Assembly: GCA_015233395.1 (NCBI GenBank) | Contig: JADFXV010000001.1 | Location: 61,372 to 125,371, forward strand | Length of the DNA stretch: 64,000 nucleotides | Direction of reading: 5' to 3' | From: Desulfovibrionaceae bacterium | GTDB taxonomy: Bacteria; Desulfobacterota; Desulfovibrionia; Desulfovibrionales; Desulfovibrionaceae | Shown: positions 45,230 to 55,151 of the stretch, piece after piece | Position numbering within the stretch: the first letter of the stretch is position 1 | Layout: each line of letters opens with the position of its first letter | Program-made: the position numbers and the translations under genes | Notes under the pieces: model-generated | Told to the model about the DNA's origin: nothing | Databases searched by the model: none | What the model saw: only the letters and a program-made list of their open reading frames with translations

Positions 45230-46393
45230 CTAACGGTCGATTTCCGGGATAACCAGGTCCAGGCTGCCCATGATGGACACCGCGTCGGCCAGAATGACCC
45301 CCTGGGCCAGTTCGGCGAACAGGCTCAGGTTGCAGTAGCTCGGCGCGCGCAGCTTCACCCGGTAGGGATTTTTCGCGCCGTCGCTCACGACGTAGGCGCC
45401 GATTTTGCCGCGGGCGCCCTCGACGGCGAAGTAGGCCTCGCCCACCCCCGGCTTCCAGGCAGGCTTTGGGGCCTTGGCGCTCAAGTATTCGCCTTCGGGC
45501 ATCTGGGCCAGGGCTTGCTCGATGATTTTGACCGACTCCTCCATCTCGCGCATGCGCACCATGTAGCGCGCCATGGCGTCGCCCTCGGGGAAGGTCGGAA
45601 TCTCGTAATCGAAGCGGTCGTATATCCCGTAGGGTTCGGCCCGGCGGGTGTCGTAGGCCACGCCCGACCCCCGCAGGACCGGGCCGGTGGCGCCGTAGCG
45701 CCTGGCCATATCCACGTCGATCACGCCGATCTCCTCGCAGCGTTTGCGCAAGATGACGTTGTTCGTAACCAGGTCGGTGTACATCGGAAGCCGCGATTTG
45801 AAACGGGCGAGGAATTCCGTCAGGCCCGAGACGAAGGCCGGGGTGACGTCGGCGACCACGCCGCCGAAGCGGAAATAGCAGTACGTCAGCCGCGAACCGG
45901 TGATGATCTGGAGCAGGTCCAAGATGATTTCGCGGTCGTCGAAAGCGTACATGATCGGGGTGAACGCGCCCAGGTCGAGCAGGTAGGCGCCCCACCAGAC
46001 CAGATGCGAGGAGATGCGGTTGAGTTCCGTGGAGATCACCCGCAGGTACTGCGCGCGCTCGGGCACTTCGACGCCGCCCAGCTTTTCCACGGCGCCCACG
46101 TAGGCCCAGTTCCAGGCCAGGGCGTGCAGGTAGTCCACCCGGCCCATGTTGGGCAGATACTGGGTGAAGGATTTCACCTCGCCCATCTTCTCGTGCATGC
46201 GGTGGACGTAGCCGAGCACGGGCTCGGCGCGCAGGATGTACTCGCCGTCAAGTTCGACGATCACGCGCAGGACGCCGTGGGTCGAGGGGTGTTGCGGCCC
46301 CATGTTGACGATGAGGGTGTCGCCGGCCGGCCCCGTGTCGAAACGCCGGGTATACGTGTCGCCGGTAAGTGCGTTCGCCTCGCAGTGGCTCAT
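45230..46393 (-). CDS. nuoD: NADH-quinone oxidoreductase-like subunit D
   Basis: 387 residues. MGPQHPSTHGVLR carries the quinone-binding histidine loop, and GRVDYLHALAWNWAYVGAVE and GSRLTYCYFRFGGV follow. It is related to the large subunit of [NiFe] hydrogenases but has lost the metal cysteines. It forms the quinone site with NuoB. The start overlaps nuoC as ATGA. Full length, nothing missing. Confidence 0.96.
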   Translation of the reverse strand: MSHCEANALTGDTYTRRFDTGPAGDTLIVNMGPQHPSTHGVLRVIVELDGEYILRAEPVLGYVHRMHEKMGEVKSFTQYLPNMGRVDYLHALAWNWAYVGAVEKLGGVEVPERAQYLRVISTELNRISSHLVWWGAYLLDLGAFTPIMYAFDDREIILDLLQIITGSRLTYCYFRFGGVVADVTPAFVSGLTEFLARFKSRLPMYTDLVTNNVILRKRCEEIGVIDVDMARRYGATGPVLRGSGVAYDTRRAEPYGIYDRFDYEIPTFPEGDAMARYMVRMREMEESVKIIEQALAQMPEGEYLSAKAPKPAWKPGVGEAYFAVEGARGKIGAYVVSDGAKNPYRVKLRAPSYCNLSLFAELAQGVILADAVSIMGSLDLVIPEIDR

Positions 46394-46935
46394 TTCGTGA
46401 CCTCGGTGGCGGGAGTGACGGGGGTGACGGGTTTGGCGGCCGGGGCGGGCTTGGCCGCGGGAACCGGATTGACGCCCATGGCCTCGTACGGCCAGGTCTT
46501 TTGCAATACGGCGCGGCGGGCTTCGTCCTTGAGCAGCGGCGGAGCCATCTCTTCTTCGGCCAGAAGCAGCGGGCCGTCGTTGGGATTGCCCTCGAAAGCG
46601 ATCCCGTAAAAATCCCTAGTTTCGCGCTCGTGCCACTGCGCGCCGCCATACACCCCGGCGATCGAGGGGACGGTGGGATTTTCCCTGGACGCGAGCAGGC
46701 GCAGGGTCACTCGGCCGGGTTTTTCGAAATGGGCGAAGTGGTAAAGGACGCAGAAGCCCTCGGCCAGGTCCAGGCCGGTGACGTCCTCGATGAAATACTG
46801 CTTGTCCTTCATGTAACCGGCGGCGGCGACGATGCCGGCCGGTTCGAGGAAGATGGACAGGTTTTGCCCGGTTTTGGCGAAGTCGCCGGGGACCTGCCTG
46901 GCAGGCACGGGAAAATCGTCGAAGATCGCGCTCAT
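46390..46935 (-). CDS. nuoC: NADH-quinone oxidoreductase-like subunit C
   Basis: 181 residues counted from ATG 46935, which overlaps the nuoB stop; the same frame is open further upstream but only inside nuoB. The 30-kDa signature is [21 protein letters not shown]. The C-terminal 30 residues are a Pro/Ala/Lys repeat tail ([16 protein letters not shown]) not found in standard NuoC. NuoC scaffolds the connection to NuoD, NuoB and NuoI. In this operon it is separate from NuoD. Confidence 0.94.
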   Translation of the reverse strand: MSAIFDDFPVPARQVPGDFAKTGQNLSIFLEPAGIVAAAGYMKDKQYFIEDVTGLDLAEGFCVLYHFAHFEKPGRVTLRLLASRENPTVPSIAGVYGGAQWHERETRDFYGIAFEGNPNDGPLLLAEEEMAPPLLKDEARRAVLQKTWPYEAMGVNPVPAAKPAPAAKPVTPVTPATEVTK

Positions 46936-47471
46936 ACGGCGTCTCCCTCGGGCGAGGCCGGCAGCGGCCACCAGCGCCGTCCGGTCATCTTTTCCTGGAT
47001 CTTGAACAGGCCTTCGAGCAGCGCCTCGGGCCTGGGCGGGCAGCCGGGCACATAGACGTCGACCGGGATCAGAGTGTCCACGCCCTCGATGATGCCGTAC
47101 TGGCCCTCGAACTTGAACGGGCCGCCGGAGATGGCGCAGTTGCCGAGCGCGATGACGTACTTGGGTCCGGGCATCTGCTCGTAGAGCCGGACCACGGCCG
47201 GGGCCATCTTGCGCGAGACCGTGCCGGCCACGATCATGAGGTCGCTTTGCCTGGGCGAGGGCCGAAACACCTCGGCGCCGAACCTGGCGATGTCGAAACG
47301 GGCCATGCCCACGGCCATCATCTCGATGGCGCAGCAGGCCAGACCGAAGGTCATCGGCCACAGCGACATCGCCCGGCAGACGTCGAAGATCTTGCGGATC
47401 GGAGCCAGCGAAATGGGGGCTTCGACCTGCTCGACCGCCGCCGGTGTTATAATTGGATTTTGCGCGGCCAA
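46932..47471 (-). CDS. nuoB: NADH-quinone oxidoreductase-like subunit B
   Basis: 179 residues from TTG 47471, with AAGGAG seven bases upstream; no ATG is available nearby. Cluster N2 ligands are the tandem cysteines in [11 protein letters not shown], then GNCAISGG and [13 protein letters not shown]. It passes electrons to quinone. The start lies 25 bases inside the end of nuoA. Confidence 0.95.
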   Translation of the reverse strand: MAAQNPIITPAAVEQVEAPISLAPIRKIFDVCRAMSLWPMTFGLACCAIEMMAVGMARFDIARFGAEVFRPSPRQSDLMIVAGTVSRKMAPAVVRLYEQMPGPKYVIALGNCAISGGPFKFEGQYGIIEGVDTLIPVDVYVPGCPPRPEALLEGLFKIQEKMTGRRWWPLPASPEGDAV

Positions 47472-47827
47472 GTGAACACTCCTTTTTTCCAGAAATAGTA
47501 AATGGCCAGAAACAAAACCAGGACAAAGACAAAAACCTCGTAGAAGGGCTCAAAGCCCTTGGACTCGGGGTAATATGCGGCCACTGGAAAAAGGTACAGG
47601 ACGTCCACGTCGAAGGCGAGGAAGATCAAGGCGTAGAAGTAGTAATTGATGCCGAAACGGCTCCAGGAAACGCCGTGCGGAGGCATGCCGCATTCGTAGG
47701 GTTCGAGAAAACCGCCGCCAAAAGTTCGCGGGGCGAGCAGGACCGAGCCCAGAAGCGGCCCGGCTCCGAAAGCCAAGCCGGCGACGAGACAAACCAAAAC
47801 CGCCACGTTCAGCCAGGAGAATACCAT
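47447..47827 (-). CDS. nuoA: NADH-quinone oxidoreductase-like subunit A
   Basis: 126 residues, three membrane helices. [11 protein letters not shown] and [20 protein letters not shown] are the standard conserved loop and second helix, the latter with acidic residues near the coupling axis. It is the first gene of the operon. No nuoE, nuoF or nuoG lies in the window on either side, so the NADH-oxidising module is absent here. Confidence 0.95.
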   Translation of the reverse strand: MVFSWLNVAVLVCLVAGLAFGAGPLLGSVLLAPRTFGGGFLEPYECGMPPHGVSWSRFGINYYFYALIFLAFDVDVLYLFPVAAYYPESKGFEPFYEVFVFVLVLFLAIYYFWKKGVFTWPRKIQL

Positions 47828-47918
47828 AGCAAGGGCCTTTGGGTTTTGGGGGGGCCGTGGCCCCCTGGGTTCGAAGGGTTCGCGTAAAGTGGCGAAGAGT
47901 CAGGGAGTTGTCAAGAAA

Positions 47919-47946
47919 TTTATGTATCTTGTCCTTTTTTTCACAA
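47919..47946 (-). promoter_or_regulatory. Candidate promoter of the nuo operon
   Basis: On the minus strand TTGTGA (47946-47941), 16 bases, then CATAAA (47924-47919), about 90 bases before nuoA. A GGGGGCC/GGCCCCC palindrome lies in the leader near 47849-47865. I see nothing else in 47947-48099. Confidence 0.4.
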
Positions 47947-48099
47947 AGTTGGTTCCGAAGGCAGTGGATTCATTCAGAGGCATGTCCAGTTATTTCAGCG
48001 GGCTGCAATTTTGGCCTCTGGCCTTGCTCCAAAGCGATACAAGGCCATGCACAACCCAAACCGCGGAGAGGGTGTTTCGGAAATCGGAGTATCGCAAGG

Positions 48100-49830
48100 T
48101 TAGGCCGGCGGATCTGGTTGATTAGTCGTGTTCTGTCTGGAGGCGTCAACGGTCCGAAAGCTGACGACAAAGGTCGCCCCGTGTCCGGGCGTGCTTTCCA
48201 CCCTGATCTCGCCGCCCATCTTGGCGACCAGTCCGTGGCAGATCGACAGTCCAAGTCCGGTGCCCTCGCCGGGCTTCTTGGTGGTGAAAAAGGGATCGAA
48301 GATGCGTCCGGCCGCCTCCGGAGCGATGCCCGGTCCGTTGTCCGCGACGCGAAGCAACACCTTTTCTCCTTCCTGGACCAGGCCGACCACGATCTTGCCA
48401 TCCTCGCGGCCGGAGGCGCTCACGGCGTCGATGGCGTTGTTGATCAGGTTGAGCAGGACCTGCTGCATCTCGGAAAGCGACAGGAGCACGGGAGGCAGGT
48501 TCTCGGCGGCCCGCACTTCCAGGGCGACCCCGGCGAACTTGGCCTTTTGCCGGGCCAAGCCGGCGATCTCGGCTGTCACCTTGGCCAGATCGGCCTGGAT
48601 GATTTGGGACTCGGCCTTGCGGGCGAAGCTCAAAAGCCTGTGAGTGATATCGCGGCAGCGCTTGCCTTGGGTGGTGATCTCGCCCGCGGCCCGGCGTATC
48701 TCGGCTTCGGCTTGGGGCTGCGCGGCGGCGCCGTCGGCGAGCATATCGCCGATCCAGCCAGCCTCCTCGATCATGATGGCCACCGGGTTGTTGATCTCAT
48801 GGGCCACACCGGCGGCCAGTTCGCCGATTGCGGCCAATTTTCCGGTTTCCACGATTTTGTCGAGCATGGCCTGCCGCTCCTCTTCCGAAGCGGCCAGGCG
48901 GTCGACGGTCCGGGTCGAGAGCACAAGGGCCATCAGCACGATACCCATGGCCCCGGCGCAAAAGATAATGATCGATTGGATCCTGGCGTTGTAGAGTTGG
49001 GCCAGGGCGTCGCTCGCGTCCTGGCGTAGCGCCAGGGTCCAGCCGGCCTGGGTCAGCGGCGCGGCGGCGTAGATGAAGTTCTGGCCTGGCGGCCCCTCCA
49101 GTTCAAAGGCGGCGGCCTGTCCCGGGACAAGTCCCCGGGCCAAAATCCGCGCCGCCGCCCCGGGGAAAAGTTCTCCGCTCGCGCCCGAGCCGGTCTGGAC
49201 CTGGCCTTGCCCGTTGATGATAAAAGCCGCGCCGGTGCGGCCGATGCGCGCTTCCCCGAGCATGGCCGAAAACCCGGCCAGATCGGCCGTGGCTCGCAAT
49301 ACATGCACGCCGCCGGCGGCGTCCGTAATGCGCTCGGTGACCAGAAAATGCGCAACCCCGCGCAGTCCGGTGAAGACGTCGCTGACCGTCTCAGGCGCCG
49401 CCAGGGCGGCGAGAAACCAACTTGCCCGGTCGTAGCGCGCCCCGGCGAGATCGTACGGTCCGGCATAGGCCACCTGCTCGCCCGAGCCGTCGATCAGCCC
49501 CAGATCCTCAAAGGCTCCGGGGAAACGCTCTCCCAGGCGGGCCAGGCAGGCGGAGAGAAATTCGGTTTTTTTCAGTTCCTCAAGGGGATAGCTGGCCGAG
49601 AGAAACCCCAGCATCTTGATCTTGTCGCCCAGGTAGGCGTCGACGCTTTTGGCCCGGCCGGCGGCCATTTCGGCTAGGCGCTCGCCGACCGCATCCTTGT
49701 AGACAACGTGGTAATGGTAAATCAAAATGGCGTTGATTAAAAAAAGCGGCGCAATGGCTACGGCCACGACCACGGCGATCATGTTGCGGCGCAACACCTG
49801 GTATTTCGCTGTGTCGATGGGCTGGGTCAT
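48100..49830 (-). CDS. Membrane sensor histidine kinase with extracytoplasmic Cache-like domain
   Basis: 576 residues from ATG 49830. The first membrane helix is at about residues 16-38, then an extracytoplasmic region of about 250 residues resembling dCache (YDRASWFLAAL, then a second lobe FIINGQGQVQTG), and a second helix near 297-320. The HisKA domain has GVAHEINNPVAIM with the phosphorylated histidine. HATPase_c shows NLINNAIDAV, VADNGPGI and GEGTGLGLSI. There is no HAMP, and no response regulator gene next to it, so the partner is elsewhere. Cache ligands are often small organic acids or amino acids. Confidence 0.88.
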   Translation of the reverse strand: MTQPIDTAKYQVLRRNMIAVVVAVAIAPLFLINAILIYHYHVVYKDAVGERLAEMAAGRAKSVDAYLGDKIKMLGFLSASYPLEELKKTEFLSACLARLGERFPGAFEDLGLIDGSGEQVAYAGPYDLAGARYDRASWFLAALAAPETVSDVFTGLRGVAHFLVTERITDAAGGVHVLRATADLAGFSAMLGEARIGRTGAAFIINGQGQVQTGSGASGELFPGAAARILARGLVPGQAAAFELEGPPGQNFIYAAAPLTQAGWTLALRQDASDALAQLYNARIQSIIIFCAGAMGIVLMALVLSTRTVDRLAASEEERQAMLDKIVETGKLAAIGELAAGVAHEINNPVAIMIEEAGWIGDMLADGAAAQPQAEAEIRRAAGEITTQGKRCRDITHRLLSFARKAESQIIQADLAKVTAEIAGLARQKAKFAGVALEVRAAENLPPVLLSLSEMQQVLLNLINNAIDAVSASGREDGKIVVGLVQEGEKVLLRVADNGPGIAPEAAGRIFDPFFTTKKPGEGTGLGLSICHGLVAKMGGEIRVESTPGHGATFVVSFRTVDASRQNTTNQPDPPA

Positions 49831-49983
49831 GGAAGGCAACCTTGACTTGCGGTGTGACCGGCGCAATCGGGGGCCTCGCCCGCACGGCCTTGGGCTCCCC
49901 GCCGTGTTTGAATATCTCGCGGCAGGCTTCGGGGCAAGTGCTTTCGGGAGTCGGCGAGGGGTTCGATGCGCTGCGTCAAGAGC

Positions 49984-50012
49984 TTGAGCCCGGCCCGATT
50001 TCAGACTATACA
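49984..50012 (+). promoter_or_regulatory. Promoter of the TPR gene
   Basis: TTGAGC (49984-49989), 17 bases, then TATACA (50007-50012), 21 bases before the ATG at 50034. The same region (49831-50033) separates it from the divergent kinase. Confidence 0.55.
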
Positions 50013-50033
50013 CCCGTGCAGACAGGAGAAACC

Positions 50034-50651
50034 ATGAAGCGAGCAACCACGCGTTCTTCGGCCGGACTTTCAAAGAACCTCGTCATATTCGGCCTGGCCG
50101 CCGCCCTTGTGATCGGATTCGCCGCTGGCTGGCTGGTGCGCGACGCTCGGGAGCCTGCGGACAGCGACCGGACCATGGCCGGGCCTCGGGACGAGGCCAT
50201 GGCCGGGCAGATCGAAAAGCTCAAGGCGCTGGCAGCCGCCGATCCCCGCGACGCCAGCGCCTGGGCGCGCCTGGGCCATCTGTATTTCGACACCGGCCAG
50301 CCGGGTCCGGCGGTGGCGGCTTATGGCAAATATCTGGAACTCAAACCCGGTGATCCCGATGTGCTTACCGACATGGGCGTCATGTACCGGGAGCTGGGAC
50401 AGCCCGACCGCGCCCTGGAATGCTTCGAGGCCGCCATCAAAGCCAATCCTGGCCATGAAATCGCCCGCTTCAACAAGGGCATCGTGCTGCTCACCGACAA
50501 GAGTGACAAGACCGGGGCTTTGGCGGCGTTTGACGGCTTGTTGCGGATCAACCCGAACGCCAAGGCCCCGGACGGCAGGCCGGTGGAGGAATTGATCGAC
50601 CAGCTGCGGCCACGGACCGAATCCAAACCCGGGATGCTGATCGGCAAATAG
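50034..50651 (+). CDS. Membrane-anchored TPR protein
   Basis: 205 residues from ATG 50034 with AGGAGA upstream. One membrane helix at residues 16-35 (LVIFGLAAALVIGFAAGWLV) anchors it. At least three TPR repeats follow from about residue 72: AWARLGHLYFDTGQPGPAVAA, VLTDMGVMYRELGQPDRALE and ARFNKGIVLL. It resembles CcmH/CycH-type or NfrA-like TPR proteins that hold partner proteins at the membrane, but the partner is unknown. It precedes the large activase gene by 64 bases on the same strand and may be co-transcribed. Confidence 0.8.
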   Translation: MKRATTRSSAGLSKNLVIFGLAAALVIGFAAGWLVRDAREPADSDRTMAGPRDEAMAGQIEKLKALAAADPRDASAWARLGHLYFDTGQPGPAVAAYGKYLELKPGDPDVLTDMGVMYRELGQPDRALECFEAAIKANPGHEIARFNKGIVLLTDKSDKTGALAAFDGLLRINPNAKAPDGRPVEELIDQLRPRTESKPGMLIGK

Positions 50652-50715
50652 ACGCGGGCGCCGCGGCCGAGATCAACTACTACAGGCCGATCTTACGGAG
50701 CGTCCGGAGGCAGAT

Positions 50716-53700
50716 ATGGCGCACGTCGCCGGATGCGACAGCGGGTCGGTCGGCTTGAAACTGGCCGTGTTCGATCCCGCCGGAAACATCGTCAAAACCG
50801 TCTACCGCCGCCACAAGGGACGCCCTTTGGCCGTGGCCCGGGAAGTCCTCTCCCTGGCCCTTTCCGAATTTCCGGGCCTGGTCCTCGCGGCCACCGGCTC
50901 AACCGGACGGTTGATCGCCTCGGCCATGGGCGCCCCGCGCGTCAACGAACTCATGGCCCTGGCCCTGGCCACGCGCGCCCTCTATCCGCATGTGCGCAGT
51001 ATCCTCGAAATGGGCGGCGAGGATTCCAAATGCATCGTCCTGGACGAGCGCGGCGCGATCCTCGATTTCGCCATCAATTCCGCCTGCGCCGCCGGCACCG
51101 GCTCCTTCCTCGACCAGCAGTCGGCCCGCATGCTCCTTTCCATCGAGCAGTTCGCGAGCGCCGCCGCGCTCTCCACGTCCCCGGCCCGGATTGCCGGGCG
51201 CTGCAGCGTCTTCGCCAAGTCGGACATGATCCACCTGCAGCAGATTGCAACCAAGGTCGAGGATATCGCCGCCGGATTGTGCTTCGCCGCAGCCAAAAAC
51301 TTCAAGGGCGCGATCGTGCGCGGGCGCGAATTGCCCCCTCGGGTCGCCTTCATGGGCGGCGTGGCGCAAAACGCCGGCATGGTCCGGGCTTTCAAGGAAA
51401 CCTTTGAACTGCCCGAACTGATCGTTCCGGAGCACGCCGCCGTCATGGGCGCCATCGGCGCGGGCCTGTACGCCAGGCAGAATCGGGCCGCCGCGCCGGT
51501 TAACCTGGCGGCCCTTGAAGCGGCGGTTTCTTCGGCCGGCAAATCTGACGAGCGCTCGCGCGAGCCGTTGCTCGCGCCGGGTCTTGAGGGCGAAAATTTC
51601 AAGACCCGGCACTTGGGCGGGGTGCGCGGCGGGCATGCCGCGCGTTCGCAAAGCGGCGGCAAGCAGCCGGTCTACCTCGGCATCGATGTGGGTTCGATCA
51701 GCACCAACCTGGCCGTGATCGACGAAGGCGGCGAGCTTTTGGCCAGCCGCTACCTGCGCACCAATTCGCGGCCGATCGAGGCGGTCAAGCAGGGTTTGGC
51801 CGAGATCGGCGAGTTGATCGCGGACACGGTCGAAGTCCTGGGCGTGGGGACCACCGGCTCCGGGCGCTACATGACCGCCGATTTTTTCGGCGCTGACGTG
51901 GTCAAAAACGAGATCACCGCCCAGGCCACCGCAGCCGTGGCCATCGACCCCGAGGTGGACACCGTCTTCGAGATCGGCGGCCAGGATTCCAAATATATTT
52001 CCCTGGCAAACGGAGTGATCGTCGATTTCGAGATGAACAAGGCCTGCGCCGCCGGCACGGGCTCCTTTCTGGAAGAGCAGGCGGAAAAACTCGACGTGCA
52101 CATCAAGGACGAATTCGCGGCCAAGGCCTTTGACGCGACAGCCCCGTGCGCGCTTGGCGAACGCTGCACCGTGTTCATGGAGAATTCACTTTTGAGCGCA
52201 CTGGCCAAGGGGAACAAAAAACGCGATCTGCTGGCCGGATTGGCCTATTCGATCGTTGAGAACTATATCAACCGGGTGGTGGCCGGGCGCAAAATCGGCA
52301 AGCGGATATTTTTCCAGGGAGGCACGGCCTTCAATAAGGCGGTGGTGGCGGCCTTCGAGCGCTATCTGGGCGCGCCGATCGTCGTTCCGCCGCATCACGA
52401 CGTCACCGGGGCCATCGGCATGGCCCTGATCGCCCGCGACCACGCCCGAACCCGGAACCCCGTCCGGTCCGGCGCCCAGGCTCTCGCGCCGCCGTCCGTC
52501 GAACCCGCCGCCGCCCCGTCCTCGCGTTCACGCTTCAAGGGTTTCGACATGGCCCGGGTGCGCTACCTGGTCACCTCGTTTGCCTGCTCCTCGTGCGCCA
52601 ACCGCTGCGAAATCAACAAGGTGGCCATCGAAGGCGAGGAAAATCCACTGCTTTACGGAGGGCGCTGCGAAAAATACGAGCTGGGCAAAACCGGAAATGA
52701 CCTTCCGGACCTGTTCGCCTTCCGCGAAAACGCCCTGCTCGCCGAACACCGCGCCCGCAAACGCGCCCTGGCCGCCTCGGGCCGGCGCGCGAAAAGGGGG
52801 GCAATCGGCCTACCCCACGTTTTTTTCCTGCACGACCAATTGCCCTATTTCGCCACCCTGCTTTGGGAGCTTGGTTTTGAGGTCGTGCGTAGCGGGCCGA
52901 CCAACCAAAAAACAGTGGATACCGGCTCCAAGGCGCTGATGACCGAAGCCTGTTTTCCGGTCAAGGCCGCGCTCGGCCACGCCGGGTTGCTCGCGGAAAA
53001 AGGCCTGCCGCTCTTCATCCCGAGTTTCGTCAACGTGCGCCCGGCGGGCGACCTTTACGCCACCGGAGTGTGCTGCCCATTGACCCAGGCCTTCCCCTAC
53101 AAAGCGCGCCAAGCCTTTCCAGGGGCCGAAATTTTTGCGCCGGTCGTCGACTTCACCCTGGGGCCCGGGCGCCTGGCCAGGCAGATCAGGACCTCCCTGG
53201 CCGGTTTCCGGCTGCCTCTTTCCGAAATCAGACGGGCCATGAGTGTCGCCGAACGCGCCCAGGCGGCCTTTGCCTCGGCTATCGCCGCCAAGGGCCGCGA
53301 GGTGTTGGAGCAAATCAAGGATGCCCCCGGCCCGGCTCTGGTGATCCTCGGCCGGCCTTACAACGCGTTTGACGCCGGCATGAACCTGGGCATCCCCAAG
53401 CTGCTCGCCAGGCTTTCCACGCTGGCCATCCCCATGGATTTCTTGCCCGCCGAACTGCTTGACGGCCGCGACATCCACAGCGAATGGCCCTGGCTTTACT
53501 GGCGCAGCGGCCAGCGAATCCTGCGCGCGGCCAGGATCGTGGCCGATCACCCGGGCCTCTACCCGGTGTACATCGGCAACTTCTCCTGCGGTCCGGATTC
53601 CTTCATCCAGCGCTATTTTGAACGCGAAATCGGCGACAAACCCGCCCTGCACGTGGAAATAGACGAGCACAGCGCGGCCGCGGGCGTGATCACGCGTCTG

Positions 53701-55032
53701 GAAGCCTTCCTGGACGCCATCGCCGTCCGCGCGGCCCGCGACCCGGTCCGGGGCCCGGAGATCGAACGGCGCCGGATCGTCCCGCTCGCCCGCCTGGCGG
53801 GGAAAACCGGCGGGCGCCGTCTGGTTTACATGCCGCGCATGTCCGATCATTCTTTCGGCGTGGCCGCCGCCTTTCGCGCCTGCGGCTTGGAAGCGCGGGT
53901 CATGCCCGAACCGAGCCGGGACACGGTGGCTCTGGCCCAGCGCCACACCAGCGGCAAGGAATGCTATCCCCTGACCGTGACCACCGGGGACATGCTGGCC
54001 ATCGCGTCCTCCCCGGGGTTTGACCCGGACAAGGTCGCCTTTTTCATGCCCGGCGGTTCCGGACCCTGTCGCTTCGGCCAGTATAATATCCTGCAGCGTC
54101 TGCTCCTGGAAAAGGCCGGCCTGCCGGAAGCGCCCATCTTTTCGCCCATGCAGAACGAAAACCTCTACCGCGACCTCGCTCTGGCCGGCAGCGACTTCCC
54201 CCGCCGCTCGTGGCTGGGCATCGTGGTCTTCGATCTGCTCACCAAGGCTCTGCACCGAGCCCGCCCCTTCGAGCGCGAAGCCGGGGCGGCCGATGCGGTC
54301 TACGCCGAGCACCTGCGGCTGCTCGAAAACCAAATGGAAGCCAGGGGAGGGGAGGAGCAGCTCAGGACAACGCTCGGCCGGGCTCGCCGGGATTTCGAGA
54401 GCTTGTGCAACGGGGGAGGGGGGCGGCCTGGCGAGCATCTCCGGGAGCGTCCCCTGATTGGCATCGTGGGCGAAATTTTTGTACGCTCCAACCGCTTCTG
54501 CAACGAGGATCTTGTCCGGCGCGTCGAGAACCTGGGCGGCCGCGCCTGGCTTTCTCCGGTGGACGAATGGATATTCTACGTCAACCATCTGGGCCTGGAA
54601 GACGCTCGGCGCGCGGGCAACCTGCGGCGCCTGACCCAGGTCTGGCTCACCCGCCGGGTGCAAACCGGAATCGTTCACTACCTCGAAGAGCCGTTTCGGG
54701 GATTTCTGGACGCCATCGGCGAGCCGCCGACCAAACACCTCCTGGCCAAGGCCAAGCCGTACCTGCCCGAATCCGTGCGCGGCGAGGCGGTGCTCAGCAT
54801 CGGCAAGGCGCTGGACATGGTCGAGCGCGGCGCGGCCGGAATTATCAACGCAATGCCGTTCGGCTGCATGCCGGGCACGATCGTGACCGGACTGTTGCGC
54901 CGCATTCTGGGGGACATGGGCGCGCCCTTCATCTCAATTGCGTTCGACGGCGCGCCTTCGCCGGCCATGACCCTGCAATTGGAAACCTTCATGGAGCAGG
55001 TTCGGAGCAGGATGGGCCAGGGTGCGACGTAG
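50716..55032 (+). CDS. Giant acyl-CoA dehydratase activase-related protein (double BadF ATPase + DUF2229 + HgdB-like)
   Basis: 1438 residues. Residues 1-260 and about 318-585 are two BcrAD/BadF/HgdC ATPase copies: GCDSGSVGLKLAVFD and LGIDVGSISTNLAVID as phosphate loops, and GGEDSK and GGQDSK as second motifs. SACAAGTGSFL and KACAAGTGSFL supply the cluster cysteine. CSSCANRCEINK (about residue 620) and a DUF2229 region (FATLLWELGFEVV) follow, then a 2-hydroxyacyl-CoA dehydratase-like part with TSGKECYPLTVTTGD and GPCRFGQYN. Separate activases are dimers, so the duplicate may act as an internal dimer. Such giants are common in anaerobes but their substrates are unknown; ATP-driven one-electron reduction is the likely chemistry. 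Confidence 0.88.
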   Translation: MAHVAGCDSGSVGLKLAVFDPAGNIVKTVYRRHKGRPLAVAREVLSLALSEFPGLVLAATGSTGRLIASAMGAPRVNELMALALATRALYPHVRSILEMGGEDSKCIVLDERGAILDFAINSACAAGTGSFLDQQSARMLLSIEQFASAAALSTSPARIAGRCSVFAKSDMIHLQQIATKVEDIAAGLCFAAAKNFKGAIVRGRELPPRVAFMGGVAQNAGMVRAFKETFELPELIVPEHAAVMGAIGAGLYARQNRAAAPVNLAALEAAVSSAGKSDERSREPLLAPGLEGENFKTRHLGGVRGGHAARSQSGGKQPVYLGIDVGSISTNLAVIDEGGELLASRYLRTNSRPIEAVKQGLAEIGELIADTVEVLGVGTTGSGRYMTADFFGADVVKNEITAQATAAVAIDPEVDTVFEIGGQDSKYISLANGVIVDFEMNKACAAGTGSFLEEQAEKLDVHIKDEFAAKAFDATAPCALGERCTVFMENSLLSALAKGNKKRDLLAGLAYSIVENYINRVVAGRKIGKRIFFQGGTAFNKAVVAAFERYLGAPIVVPPHHDVTGAIGMALIARDHARTRNPVRSGAQALAPPSVEPAAAPSSRSRFKGFDMARVRYLVTSFACSSCANRCEINKVAIEGEENPLLYGGRCEKYELGKTGNDLPDLFAFRENALLAEHRARKRALAASGRRAKRGAIGLPHVFFLHDQLPYFATLLWELGFEVVRSGPTNQKTVDTGSKALMTEACFPVKAALGHAGLLAEKGLPLFIPSFVNVRPAGDLYATGVCCPLTQAFPYKARQAFPGAEIFAPVVDFTLGPGRLARQIRTSLAGFRLPLSEIRRAMSVAERAQAAFASAIAAKGREVLEQIKDAPGPALVILGRPYNAFDAGMNLGIPKLLARLSTLAIPMDFLPAELLDGRDIHSEWPWLYWRSGQRILRAARIVADHPGLYPVYIGNFSCGPDSFIQRYFEREIGDKPALHVEIDEHSAAAGVITRLEAFLDAIAVRAARDPVRGPEIERRRIVPLARLAGKTGGRRLVYMPRMSDHSFGVAAAFRACGLEARVMPEPSRDTVALAQRHTSGKECYPLTVTTGDMLAIASSPGFDPDKVAFFMPGGSGPCRFGQYNILQRLLLEKAGLPEAPIFSPMQNENLYRDLALAGSDFPRRSWLGIVVFDLLTKALHRARPFEREAGAADAVYAEHLRLLENQMEARGGEEQLRTTLGRARRDFESLCNGGGGRPGEHLRERPLIGIVGEIFVRSNRFCNEDLVRRVENLGGRAWLSPVDEWIFYVNHLGLEDARRAGNLRRLTQVWLTRRVQTGIVHYLEEPFRGFLDAIGEPPTKHLLAKAKPYLPESVRGEAVLSIGKALDMVERGAAGIINAMPFGCMPGTIVTGLLRRILGDMGAPFISIAFDGAPSPAMTLQLETFMEQVRSRMGQGAT

Positions 55033-55151
55033 GGGGAAGATCGGGAGAAGCCCGCTTCAAGGTCCGGGAGATCGTTTCACGAGAAAAACGTTTTTGAATA
55101 CGGCGGATTAAATAGACCAGCAACAGGCGCAGCGGCGGGGGCGAAGCCCGG

